This document shows positions 33,930 to 41,378 of a DNA stretch of 41,378 nt, piece after piece. Origin of the DNA: an uncultured Clostridia bacterium (GTDB lineage: Bacteria > Bacillota > SHA-98 > UBA4971). The translations under genes and the position numbers were made by a program. The notes under the pieces are model-generated. The model ran no database searches. It worked only from the letters and a program-made list of their open reading frames with translations, and was not told the DNA's origin. Numbering within the stretch: position 1 is the stretch's first letter; each line of letters opens with the position of its first letter. The stretch covers positions 2,744 through 44,121 of the forward strand of contig FIZM01000037.1 of assembly GCA_900019985.1 (NCBI GenBank), read 5' to 3'.

Positions 33930-35909
33930 CTATGCCTCCCCTTCCTCCACAATTTCAATGTACTTTGTCTTTCTTCTAAAAGGCCTAAATCTTCTGCCTC
34001 CGCCTTCGAAGAACTTGCTGTAGAACTCTACATACTGCAATCTGCTTGCGTGCACGTATGAACCGACCACATTGATTGCCAGATTGAACACATGTCCGAT
34101 GGCCAGAATCAGCAGCATGGGAATCCATCCGACAAACTTGATCGAGAGGAAACGTTTTGCCATATCGTTAACTACCATAGCAATTACAGATGAAGCGAGT
34201 CCTAAAGCAAGCAGTCTTGAATATGACAGCAAGTCACTGGCATATCCGGTGATATCATAGAGGCTTAAGATTCCGGCGCCCAAGCGTTTGATAATATTCT
34301 TATGGGCCCTTCCCTGGGTGAGGATAAGCCCGCCTGCACCGACTATCGCCAGCCACTTTCCAACCACACCCATAGTAGGATTGCCCAAAGCAGACGCACC
34401 CAGCAATAACAGGAATCCTGTTAAGAAGGGATACCACAGGCCTTGGTCAAATATGGCCTCTTTTACATTGCCCAGTTTGAGATTGTAATAAAGCTTCATG
34501 CCAAGACCCACGTAGATCTGTACAAGCCCAAGGGCAAAAGATACACCCAGCATCAGTAAGGGGTTTTCCAAGGGATTGAACCAAATGGGAGCAATACCGA
34601 AAAAGTCACCGAACCACGAACCTGTGAGAGCTCCCACCAGCACACATGCAGCCCCTGATATTGCCATCATTATAAAGAGCTTTTTTGCAGTTCCTGCCAT
34701 CCTGACTTTCCTCAGCAGAAGCAGGCAGACAATAGTCAGGATAATGCCATATCCTGCATCTCCCAATGCCATCCCGAAGTATATGAAGAAAAACGGCATT
34801 GCAGGAACTGAAGGGTCAAGGGTTCCCGGCCTAGGCATCCCGTAGACTTCAGTGACCGCCTCAAAAGGCTCAAAAGGTGCAGGGTTGTCTAAAACGACCG
34901 GAGGATTCTCATTTTCATAGGGATCACGTGTTTCCACGTGGACCATATCGTATTGTGACTGCACTGCCTCTTTTAATGCCGGCACATCTTCTTCGCGTGT
35001 CCACCCTTCTATTAAAAACGCAGTACGCGTCGCAGGACATTCAGCAGCTAAGGTTCGCCTATCTAGGGCAAGAGATACGCGGTCATAAACTGAGTAAATC
35101 TTAACTCGCTCCCCAAGCAGCTCCTTTGCTTGCTCTTCGAGCTCTGCAACTTCCCCATCGATAGAAGACAGCCTTTCTTCAATCGCCTTAATAGCATCCT
35201 TCGGAGTACCTTCCACTTCAGGAAGCTCCTCAGGGAGAATCCCACGGGCAGAGAGGATCTGGTACACCTTATCCCTATCTTCATTAAGACAGACCAGCAT
35301 GACAGGAATGTATCGTGAACCTTGTCTTGAATCTGACACCAAGTATGCACTGGGACATGATTCTCTGATTTCAGCTGTGATATCTTCATAAAACCTTGAC
35401 GGAAACTTGTAGAGCACAATTGATATTCTGCTGCTGCCTGACAGTTCAGAAACTGGCACATCCAGCCATTCCCACGGGAGGAGTTGGTTGTAAGCATCCA
35501 GGAGATGGGCTTCTTCGTTACTCCTCATTGAAAGCCCTTCATCAAGCGTGCGGCACTTCTCATAAATCGCGTGGGCTTCATCTAACTTACTTCCAAGGTC
35601 AGCAAAGGTCGAGCTCTCGAGGTATACCTTTCCTCCGGCGAATTGCTCGATCATGTTCTTCTTGATGGTCTCGAATTTATTGAAGAAGTCGATACAGAAC
35701 TTCAGTTCAGTAAGCGCCCTTGACAGTTCTTCCTGTTCCTTGTTGACATCTCCGCAGACTTGGCATAGCTGATTCCAAGAACACGCCTCAGGGTCAACTT
35801 CGGTTTGTTCGATCTCAACTACCCCAGCGTCCTGCAACACCCGGATAATTCCGTCGGCATAGGAGACAGGCGCGACAAGGGACACTTTCTTCATCTTAGC
35901 GATTGCCAC
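33930..35909 (-). CDS. ntpI: V-type ATP synthase subunit I (a subunit)
   Basis: Stator membrane subunit that forms the ion half-channels with the K ring; 659 residues. The N-terminal cytoplasmic half (about 1-360) has coiled coils that bind the peripheral stalks. The C-terminal half has about eight membrane helices, starting near PAMPFFFIYFGMALGDAGYG, and ends with SYSRLLALGLASSVIAMVVN, where the arginine is the expected essential one. The GTG start MAIAKMKKVSLVAPVSYADG matches the family; GAGGG lies twelve bases upstream. It overlaps the subunit G/H gene by 14 bases. Confidence 0.95.
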   Translation of the reverse strand: MAIAKMKKVSLVAPVSYADGIIRVLQDAGVVEIEQTEVDPEACSWNQLCQVCGDVNKEQEELSRALTELKFCIDFFNKFETIKKNMIEQFAGGKVYLESSTFADLGSKLDEAHAIYEKCRTLDEGLSMRSNEEAHLLDAYNQLLPWEWLDVPVSELSGSSRISIVLYKFPSRFYEDITAEIRESCPSAYLVSDSRQGSRYIPVMLVCLNEDRDKVYQILSARGILPEELPEVEGTPKDAIKAIEERLSSIDGEVAELEEQAKELLGERVKIYSVYDRVSLALDRRTLAAECPATRTAFLIEGWTREEDVPALKEAVQSQYDMVHVETRDPYENENPPVVLDNPAPFEPFEAVTEVYGMPRPGTLDPSVPAMPFFFIYFGMALGDAGYGIILTIVCLLLLRKVRMAGTAKKLFIMMAISGAACVLVGALTGSWFGDFFGIAPIWFNPLENPLLMLGVSFALGLVQIYVGLGMKLYYNLKLGNVKEAIFDQGLWYPFLTGFLLLLGASALGNPTMGVVGKWLAIVGAGGLILTQGRAHKNIIKRLGAGILSLYDITGYASDLLSYSRLLALGLASSVIAMVVNDMAKRFLSIKFVGWIPMLLILAIGHVFNLAINVVGSYVHASRLQYVEFYSKFFEGGGRRFRPFRRKTKYIEIVEEGEA

Positions 35910-36222
35910 TTGAAGTCACAACCCTCTCTACTATTAGATCAACAGCACGAGGAATGTTAGCTCGTGCCTTATCACGCAATTCCCGGCACAATTCATCGTT
36001 TCGTTTCAACATCTCAGTAGCTTCGGCCTGTGCTTTCGCACTTTCGGCTTCAATTATGGATTTACCCTCAGCAACTGCTTCAGCCATCGCTTTTTCCATC
36101 AGAGCCCTGGCAGATGCACGAGCATCGCGCAAAATGCCTCTGGCCCGCTCCTCTGCTTCCCGTATAGTGTCATCAGCAGAAGATTCCGTCTCCTGAAGCT
36201 GCTTGAGGACTTCATATGCCAA
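35896..36222 (-). CDS. ntpF: V-type ATP synthase subunit G/H (peripheral stalk)
   Basis: First gene of the operon; 108 residues, almost wholly one helix rich in Ala, Glu and Arg (AEERARGILRDARASARALM), which pairs with subunit E in the stalk. Identification rests on this character and on position before ntpI, as in Enterococcus (ntpF-I-K-E-C-G-A-B-D). TTG at 36222 is chosen because GGAGG lies eight bases upstream; the frame is open to 36252. Confidence 0.85.
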   Translation of the reverse strand: MAYEVLKQLQETESSADDTIREAEERARGILRDARASARALMEKAMAEAVAEGKSIIEAESAKAQAEATEMLKRNDELCRELRDKARANIPRAVDLIVERVVTSSGNR

Positions 36223-36258
36223 AACCCTCACCTCCAACGTAACGGCAATCACATTTTA

Positions 36259-36298
36259 TAGTATAGCAAAAATGAAAGCGGGACAACTGTCAATTCCT
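36259..36298 (-). promoter_or_regulatory. Candidate promoter of the V-ATPase operon
   Basis: The minus strand has TTGACAGTTGTCC followed by TATACTATAAAA. TTGACA to TATACT is 22 bases, too long, while TTGTCC to TACTAT is 17 bases. The site is AT-rich and 40-75 bases before the TTG start of the first gene; the exact boxes are uncertain. Confidence 0.4.
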
Positions 36299-36648
36299 TG
36301 CCAGTGGCCCCATGTCAATTCTTATATTCGCTAAAACTTTCTCATATCCTCCAGCAAAATCCCCATTGATGAGTTTTGGCATTTTTCATAATTCATTGAC
36401 TTGCACACCCTAACAAGCAGGCATCTTCCAAAAACAGGATTGTCTAAAGTGTTGGAACTACTTCTGAATAACTACGTTTTATATTACTGAAGGTAGGGAA
36501 ATGAGCCTTCGACTGAAGGGATGAGACCTTCTCTCTACTGTATGAGGAGCTCCTCAAACGGTGAACACGAGGCGCGCGCCCTTTATGTGAGTTTTACGGT
36601 TTTCTACCTCCAATATGTCCACGCCAAAAGACCACCCTAAACCCAGCG

Positions 36649-36697
36649 AGAGCCGCTTTCCGGTACAGTCACCCCAGCTTGCCGAGTAGGCGGCTCT
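36649..36697. repeat. Inverted repeat between trxB and the V-ATPase operon
   Basis: AGAGCCGC / GCGGCTCT, eight bases, with a loop of about 33 bases. On the plus strand it is followed by TGCTTGCTTCATGTTTCC. It lies about 70 bases past the trxB stop, but its orientation as a terminator is not clear. Confidence 0.35.
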
Positions 36698-36765
36698 TGC
36701 TTGCTTCATGTTTCCATATGATAAGTTTTGTGCAAGGTACTATGTCTAAGTTACCTATAAGTTAC

Positions 36766-37680
36766 CTACTGGAGTTCTGACATGTACTTATCTGCCTCTG
36801 TAGCTGCTATAGCGCCATCGCTTACAGCAGTTACAACTTGCCTGAGCGATTTCGCCCTGACATCCCCGGCAGCGAACAATCCGGGGGTTGATGTCCTCAT
36901 CCGATCATCAGTAAGTATATAGCCTCTTTCATCTGTCTCAACCATGTCCTTCACAAACTCACTGGAAGGACGGATGCCGACTGCTATGAATATGCCGTCA
37001 GCTTCTACGAGCTTCGTTTCGCCTGTTCTCGCATCCTTTAACACTGCACCCTGCACATTGTTTTCCCCAACAATCTCAGTGACTTGCGAATGCCAGAAAA
37101 ACTGAATCTTCGGGTGCCTTAAAGCAGCTTCTTGCAGCACTTTTGTTGCCCTGAGCTCGCCCCGCCTGTGGATCACGCTAACTTGCTTTGCAAATCTGGT
37201 AAGGAACATTGCCTCGACTATTGCTGTGTCTCCTCCTCCGACTATCAATACATGTTTGTCGCGGAAGAACGGCCCATCACAAGTAGCACAATATGATACG
37301 CCTAGCCCCTGGAGCTTGTCCTCACCCGGTACACCCAGGCGCCTACGAACCGACCCTGTTGCGATGATTGCCGTTTTGGCTAGGAGTTCCCCTTCACCCG
37401 TATCTACTTTGAAACGCCTTTCACTGTCCTTAGAAACACCGCTCACAGGAGTAAAGACAAATTCCACTTTGAATCTGCGTGCTTGTTCCTCCATTCGCTG
37501 CATCAGATCCTGCCCGGAAATCGCTTCAGGAAACCCCGGGTAATTCCCTATCCAGTGCGTTGTCGCTGCCAGTCCGCCTACCATGCCTTGTTCCAGCACT
37601 ACAGTAGACAGCCTGGCTCGTCCGGCGTAAAGGGCAGCGGAAAGCCCTGCAGGCCCCGCGCCGATAATTGCCACGTCCAT
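36766..37680 (-). CDS. trxB: Thioredoxin reductase-type flavoprotein
   Basis: FAD- and NADPH-dependent disulfide reductase; about 304 residues. FAD motif MDVAIIGAGPAGLSAALYAG at the N-terminus, redox motif CATC (SYCATCDGPFFRDKHV), NADPH motif VGGGDTAIVEAMFLTRFA, and the C-terminal FAD motif TPGLFAAGDVRAKSLRQVV. ATG at 37680 gives the family N-terminus, with GGAAGG seven bases upstream. A TTG at 37704 has a stronger GGAGG and remains possible. Thioredoxin is not nearby, so the partner is unproven. It lies 56 bases after the carboxypeptidase gene. Confidence 0.93.
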   Translation of the reverse strand: MDVAIIGAGPAGLSAALYAGRARLSTVVLEQGMVGGLAATTHWIGNYPGFPEAISGQDLMQRMEEQARRFKVEFVFTPVSGVSKDSERRFKVDTGEGELLAKTAIIATGSVRRRLGVPGEDKLQGLGVSYCATCDGPFFRDKHVLIVGGGDTAIVEAMFLTRFAKQVSVIHRRGELRATKVLQEAALRHPKIQFFWHSQVTEIVGENNVQGAVLKDARTGETKLVEADGIFIAVGIRPSSEFVKDMVETDERGYILTDDRMRTSTPGLFAAGDVRAKSLRQVVTAVSDGAIAATEADKYMSELQ

Positions 37681-37736
37681 CTCCTTACCTTCCAGAAGCC
37701 CCAAAGTCACTCACCTCCGCAGTTATTACCGGTATA

Positions 37737-38963
37737 TTACTGCCTTCTTCCTACAGCATCCTTAAGTTTCCTTATTATAAGCCTAGGCAGCGTCAACCTG
37801 GGTACACTTGCTTCTGCTGCCAAGTCAACTCGAGCCAGTTCATCTTCGTCAAAGACAATGGCAAGCCGACCTATGATCTGCCCTGCAACAACAGGTGCAA
37901 TAAGGGGTTCGTCAAGGATGATCTTCTCCCGAATGAGGTGAGAGAGAGCCCGCGGAACAGCAATCCTCAGGTTATCCAGGGGCATCACACCGACCTCAGG
38001 TTCCGTTCCTCCCTTGACTCCGATCTTCGTCAGGGTTTTGCCGGACTCAGCAAAAGTCATCACATGGAATTCTTCAAACCCGTAACTGAGGAGCTTTGCA
38101 GAATCTGACCACCTGGCGTGTGAGTCCAGAACAACTGATATGAATTGGATCCCGTTGCGTGTAGCTGAAGCTACGAGACAGTAGCCTGCAGCCTGAGTTG
38201 TGCCGGTTTTCACCCCATCTGCCCCTTCAAAGGACCAGAGTAACCAGTTGGTATTTGTGAGCTTACGCTTCTCCTCAGATTCTCCCTGGATCAAGGTAAC
38301 TTCTGCTTCCCGTGTGCTTACTATATCTGCAAATAAAGGATATTTCAACCCGTACCGGGCCATAAGAGCCAAGTCGAAGGCAGTGGAGTAGTGGTTTGGT
38401 TCGGTAAGCCCGTGTGGATTCGCGAATCTGGTGTTCATTGCTCCGAGCTTTCGCGCTTTTAAGTTCATCATTCTGACGAAGTCTTTTTCACTGCCTGCGA
38501 TGTGTTCAGCTATAGCCACACAACCATCATTGCCTGATCGGAGCATCGTCCCGCGGATAAGATCCCCAAGTTTTATGGTTTGACCTTTTTTCAGCCACAA
38601 AGTCGATCCTCCGGTGCTCGCTGCCTTTCCGCTGACAACTACAGTGGAGTCCATATCCCCCAGTTCTATGGCAAGAAGGGCGGTCATTATCTTTGTGGTG
38701 CTGGCAGGGTGCATTCGCATATGCTCGTTCTTTCCGTAGACAACTGTACCTGTTGTTGCCTCGATTAACACGGCAGACCTTGCGGTAATGTATGGCCCTT
38801 CTCGGTAGTTAGGCACGTAGACTACTTCGGGGTACCGACTTGACCTCGTGTATAGCTTGCCTGCAGTAGGCAGGAGTAAGACCTGGCCGGTAAAAGCCAA
38901 AACCACTGCTGCCATGCATATGCTTACAACAACGGAAAGTATCTTCCTGCCTGAAATAACCAA
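37737..38963 (-). CDS. D-alanyl-D-alanine carboxypeptidase (DacF/PBP5 type, S11)
   Basis: Low-molecular-weight penicillin-binding protein that trims the terminal D-Ala of peptidoglycan; 408 residues. A hydrophobic N-terminal signal (ILSVVVSICMAAVVLAFTGQ) is followed by the S11 domain with SxxK in HPASTTKIMTAL, SxN in MLRSGNDGCVAIAEHI, and KTG in GADGVKTGTTQAAGY. A C-terminal domain of about 100 residues follows, as in PBP5. The start is TTG with AGGTGGG upstream. Several paralogues exist in sporulating Firmicutes, so DacF versus DacA cannot be decided. Confidence 0.93.
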   Translation of the reverse strand: MVISGRKILSVVVSICMAAVVLAFTGQVLLLPTAGKLYTRSSRYPEVVYVPNYREGPYITARSAVLIEATTGTVVYGKNEHMRMHPASTTKIMTALLAIELGDMDSTVVVSGKAASTGGSTLWLKKGQTIKLGDLIRGTMLRSGNDGCVAIAEHIAGSEKDFVRMMNLKARKLGAMNTRFANPHGLTEPNHYSTAFDLALMARYGLKYPLFADIVSTREAEVTLIQGESEEKRKLTNTNWLLWSFEGADGVKTGTTQAAGYCLVASATRNGIQFISVVLDSHARWSDSAKLLSYGFEEFHVMTFAESGKTLTKIGVKGGTEPEVGVMPLDNLRIAVPRALSHLIREKIILDEPLIAPVVAGQIIGRLAIVFDEDELARVDLAAEASVPRLTLPRLIIRKLKDAVGRRQ

Positions 38964-39279
38964 TTAACCCACCTGCGCTCTAGACTGTAAACCTCTTATA
39001 CGGAAAGTGTCCGATGCAGGGATTCGTTTGCTCAGAATTACCCTATGCCCGTGTTCTCCATACTATGCATTACCTCATCCCATGCCTAGTACGTCCTTTT
39101 CACCATGATATGCTGCGCATCACAAGAAGCGATGAAATTCAGCCTTACGAGCCACAGAATCTATGGAAATATCATCCATTAGAACGAAGGAATTGCCTGC
39201 CTATCCCAATAAATTACAGGCAATATCCAAATCAGGATTATGCCAAAGCGCGATCTACTATTAAGGAGATGAAAAAACA
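38964..39279. other. Divergent intergenic region
   Basis: 316 bases between the carboxypeptidase gene (minus) and the secreted-protein genes (plus). An 89-codon open frame spans 39014-39283 but looks non-coding. An inverted repeat TTGCCTG / CAGGCAA lies at 39193-39223, about 57 bases before the 39280 start. No clear promoter was assigned. Confidence 0.55.
39193..39223 (+). promoter_or_regulatory. Inverted repeat before the secreted-protein pair
   Basis: TTGCCTG / CAGGCAA, seven bases, 17-base loop. It could be an operator or an RNA hairpin in the leader. Confidence 0.3.
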
Positions 39280-39825
39280 ATGAGACTTCTATTATCAAAA
39301 AGGCAGGCACTGTTGTTTACCGTGGCATTTATCCTACTATATCAAGGCATTGCCATAGCCAACGCGGGCGAACCGGTAATGGCTGTCACATGCAAGGTGG
39401 TACCGACAATCGAAGTATCGTTTCCTGACCTTCTGGAGCTTGGCAATGCTGCTCCCAGCTCTAACACGGACGAATCTTTCATAATGTCAGAAACACAATC
39501 AGTGAAAGTGTGGTCAAATACAAACTGGGCTTTAAAGGCGCGGAGCGATTCATTTGACGGACGAATGAGAAAATGGACATCAGGCGAATACTCCTCTGAA
39601 TCACTGTACTCTCCCCTGGAGCTACAAGTGGAAGGGAAAGGCCAATTCACATCAGTTACTGATGAAGATACCACGATTGTAGAGAATCAGCCTCCTACAG
39701 GTGAAGGCGGAGCCACTCTCAGCCTCGTATTCAAACAGGCTATCTCGTATAACGATTCACCGATCATTGAATCTGACGCCTGTTACAGAATAGAAATAAC
39801 TTTCACAGCTGTACAGGCCTACTAA
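39280..39825 (+). CDS. Secreted beta-rich protein, family not recognised
   Basis: 181 residues. A signal peptide (about 1-29) ends at an ANA site before GEPVMAV. The mature part is rich in Ser, Thr, Glu and Val with alternating strands (VTCKVVPTIEVSFPDLLELG; QSVKVWSNTNWALKARSDSF; PLELQVEGKG; CYRIEITFTAVQAY), suggesting one beta-sandwich. Two cysteines in the mature chain (about 38 and 168) could form a disulfide. The layout recalls small WxL-like or pilus/coat-U-like surface proteins, but no diagnostic motif is present. The ATG has AAGGAG 11 bases upstream. It is followed after 31 bases by a second secreted protein, probably its partner. Confidence 0.75.
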   Translation: MRLLLSKRQALLFTVAFILLYQGIAIANAGEPVMAVTCKVVPTIEVSFPDLLELGNAAPSSNTDESFIMSETQSVKVWSNTNWALKARSDSFDGRMRKWTSGEYSSESLYSPLELQVEGKGQFTSVTDEDTTIVENQPPTGEGGATLSLVFKQAISYNDSPIIESDACYRIEITFTAVQAY

Positions 39826-39856
39826 AGAAAGCCTTGTAACTTGGGAGGTGGTTTAG

Positions 39857-40753
39857 TTGGCTAAGAGTCAAAGGTTTTTGAGGCTTGTCATACTCACAAC
39901 CATATTAAGTATGTTGGCTTTATCCCGGTGCCCTACTGCAGCATCCTACAATGTAGCGCGCGGAGGAATATCAGTCCGGGTCAGCCCCACTTATATTACA
40001 TCTCAAGTCTCAGACGGGGATCTCATAGGACCGATCTATGTATCAAATACAGGCTCGCTTCCTTTGGATTTACAGGGTTTCATTTACGAAGGCGGCCATG
40101 ATGAAAACGGGATACCTGTGTTTTCCAAGCCCATAAAAGGTGAAGACACGTTAACACGCGGTGTCTCACTGACCTTGGAACCTGCTGAATTCACGCTCAT
40201 GCCTGGAGAATCAAGACCGATTAAGGTTAAGGCACATGTAACCCCTACGTTCTCAGGAGGCGCTTACCCTATCATCGTATTTCAAGGACAGCCGCTAAGA
40301 AACACACAGCCCCGGGAACCTTCTACCAGCGCCCGGGTGGCTGTACTCACCTTGCTCACAGTTGAACCCAACACAAAGCAGGATTCCGTCTCCACATCGG
40401 CAAGCATTGAATCTGTAGTGCTGTCGCAAGACCCTGTAGATAAATCAGTAACCATATCAGCAATCTGTAAAAACGAGGGAAACATCCATACGAACTTGCG
40501 CGGAACAGCTGTCATCAAGTCTTACCTTGGCCATGTGGCTTCTGTCACAACACTTGAACCTGTCGTATGCTTACCGGGATACAAGCGTGCCATAACAGCA
40601 CGCTTTGCCCCTTTTGACCTGGATCAAGGAATCTACATCGCTGAACTGTTTGTAAATGCAGAAGGCACGGAGCAGCTTTCAATACCTGTAGCCTTTCAGG
40701 TAGCTGAAAACGGGATGATAACTACAATTGACATGGATCTTGCACTTCTCTGA
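39857..40753 (+). CDS. Secreted protein with two Ig-like domains (PapD/DUF916-like)
   Basis: 298 residues. A signal peptide (about 1-29, ending PTAAS) precedes two beta-sandwich domains. The first (about 36-150) has RVSPTYITSQVSDGDLIGPI, VSNTGSLPLDLQGFIYEGG, and PAEFTLMPGESRPIKVKAHV followed by FSGGAYPIIVFQG, a pattern seen in PapD-like chaperones and in DUF916/WxL-interacting proteins. The second (about 170-285) is similar (KNEGNIHTNLRGTAVIKSYL; YIAELFVNAEG). There is no C-terminal membrane anchor or sortase motif. TTG start with GGGAGG eight bases upstream. It is paired with the gene at 39280. Likely extracytoplasmic, function unknown. Confidence 0.78.
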   Translation: MAKSQRFLRLVILTTILSMLALSRCPTAASYNVARGGISVRVSPTYITSQVSDGDLIGPIYVSNTGSLPLDLQGFIYEGGHDENGIPVFSKPIKGEDTLTRGVSLTLEPAEFTLMPGESRPIKVKAHVTPTFSGGAYPIIVFQGQPLRNTQPREPSTSARVAVLTLLTVEPNTKQDSVSTSASIESVVLSQDPVDKSVTISAICKNEGNIHTNLRGTAVIKSYLGHVASVTTLEPVVCLPGYKRAITARFAPFDLDQGIYIAELFVNAEGTEQLSIPVAFQVAENGMITTIDMDLALL

Positions 40754-40769
40754 AAATATTACGGTATTA

Positions 40770-41378
40770 TCACCTTTCAACTATGACTGAAAGGCCCATA
40801 CCTCCGCCTATACATAAGGTGGCAAGGCCAAATCTTACATCTCGTTTAATCATTTCGTGCAAAAGCGTAACGAGAATCCTTGCTCCGCTTGCCCCGATGG
40901 GATGGCCGAGAGCTATGGCACCTCCGTTGACATTGACTTTATCGATGTCCCAGCCAAGCTCTCGCCCGACTGCAAGGGACTGGACGGCAAATGCCTCGTT
41001 TGCCTCGATTATGTCTATATCATCCAGGTTCAACCCTGCCTTTGCCAAAGCTTTTCTTGTGGCAGAGACAGGCCCGATTCCCATCACTTTAGGCTCTACG
41101 CCTGAACTTGCGTACGCCTTGACGGTAGCCATCGGTTTTATCCCAAGTTCAGAAGCCTTATCTTTTGATGCTATGACAAGCGCAGCTGCTCCGTCATTGA
41201 TGCCTGAGGCATTCCCCGCTGTAACAGTTCCGTCTTTCTTAAAGGCAGGCCTTAGAGATGCGAGTTTTTCCTTGGTAGTACCGGGCCTTGGGTGTTCGTC
41301 CCGGGAAAAGACTATCGGATCGCCTTTTCGCTGAGGGATTTCCACCGGTACTATCTCGTCTTCGAATCTCCCTTCAGC
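40770..41378 (-). CDS. Thiolase (acetyl-CoA acetyltransferase), C-terminal part
   Basis: The last 202 residues are visible; the gene begins beyond the right edge. The frame is open from 41378 through [13 protein letters not shown] to the stop at 40770. Thiolase motifs present: [30 protein letters not shown], the catalytic His in [16 protein letters not shown], and the C-terminal CIGGGMG with the second catalytic Cys. It condenses two acetyl-CoA (or cleaves acetoacetyl-CoA), typical of clostridial butyrate or fatty-acid metabolism. Its stop is 16 bases from the convergent secreted-protein gene. Confidence 0.94.
   Translation of the reverse strand, partial: AEGRFEDEIVPVEIPQRKGDPIVFSRDEHPRPGTTKEKLASLRPAFKKDGTVTAGNASGINDGAAALVIASKDKASELGIKPMATVKAYASSGVEPKVMGIGPVSATRKALAKAGLNLDDIDIIEANEAFAVQSLAVGRELGWDIDKVNVNGGAIALGHPIGASGARILVTLLHEMIKRDVRFGLATLCIGGGMGLSVIVER

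Larger units (their letters stand above)
36223..36765. other. Long non-coding region upstream of the V-ATPase operon
   Basis: About 540 bases between trxB and the V-ATPase operon without a credible gene. It holds a V-ATPase promoter candidate, a repeated 9-mer GAATTGACA, a palindrome GAGGAGCTCCTC near 36545-36556, and an inverted repeat AGAGCCGC / GCGGCTCT (36649-36697). No known riboswitch core was recognised. Confidence 0.6.

Noticed and set aside
36223-36765. Known riboswitch or tRNA in the gap before the V-ATPase
   Set aside because: No cloverleaf and no recognised riboswitch core; only simple palindromes and inverted repeats could be seen.
39014-39283. 89-codon plus-strand frame overlapping the 39280 start by four bases (ATGA)
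   Set aside because: Composition is unlike the neighbours (rich in His, Tyr, Pro, Arg, with no hydrophobic core pattern), its ribosome site is poor, and it spans an inverted repeat; the overlap is probably chance.
1-41378. Mobile element or prophage
   Set aside because: No transposase, integrase, attachment-site repeats or phage structural genes were seen; gene order is conserved chromosomal core.

Overview
The window looks like chromosomal core from an anaerobic, clostridia-type Firmicute. The evidence is gene order and content: ctsR-mcsA-mcsB-clpC, radA, carD, a PIN/TRAM membrane protein, ispD/ispF, gltX, cysS, mrnC, rlmB and sigH in the classical Bacillus/Clostridium order. It also has flavin-dependent thymidylate synthase instead of ThyA, a nine-gene V-type ATPase operon, HutP-like and CtsR regulators, Shine-Dalgarno sites of the GGAGG type, and frequent TTG starts. 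Genus cannot be fixed from the sequence. About 36 of the 39 genes lie on the minus strand. The three plus-strand genes are a small MazG-like protein (10317-10712) and two secreted proteins (39280-40753).

Reading along the minus strand from high to low coordinates: 40770-41378 is the end of a thiolase. 36766-38963 holds a D-Ala-D-Ala carboxypeptidase and a thioredoxin-reductase-type flavoprotein. 27621-36222 is the V-ATPase operon in the order G/H-I-K-E-C-F-A-B-D, closed by a strong hairpin terminator. The proteolipid carries the residues that bind Na+ in the Enterococcus hirae enzyme. 22025-27475 holds an M16 protease, ArgRS, a metallo-hydrolase and CTP synthase. 18641-21676 holds Rho, a flippase-like membrane protein and an O6-alkylguanine-DNA alkyltransferase.

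13873-18478 is the class III heat-shock operon ctsR-mcsA-mcsB-clpC, with a clear CtsR operator just downstream of its -10 box. A DUF1893 protein and a lipoate-protein ligase A homologue follow, then radA. After a divergent promoter pair comes carD, then the PIN/TRAM protein, an IspD-IspF fusion, an unusual CBS-CBS-HutP-like fusion, gltX, cysS, mrnC, thyX, rlmB and the start of sigH. Compared with Bacillus, disA, cysE and yacP are missing from their usual positions.

The parts most worth a second look are: the CBS pair fused to a HutP-like domain that has lost all three metal-binding histidines, followed by a leader with a strong hairpin; a degenerate 32-bp tandem array that begins inside the 3' end of mrnC; the secreted Ig-like pair at the right edge; the 0.5-kb non-coding stretch upstream of the V-ATPase; and the four-cysteine MazG-like protein. 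No tRNA, rRNA, CRISPR, insertion sequence or phage genes were seen.
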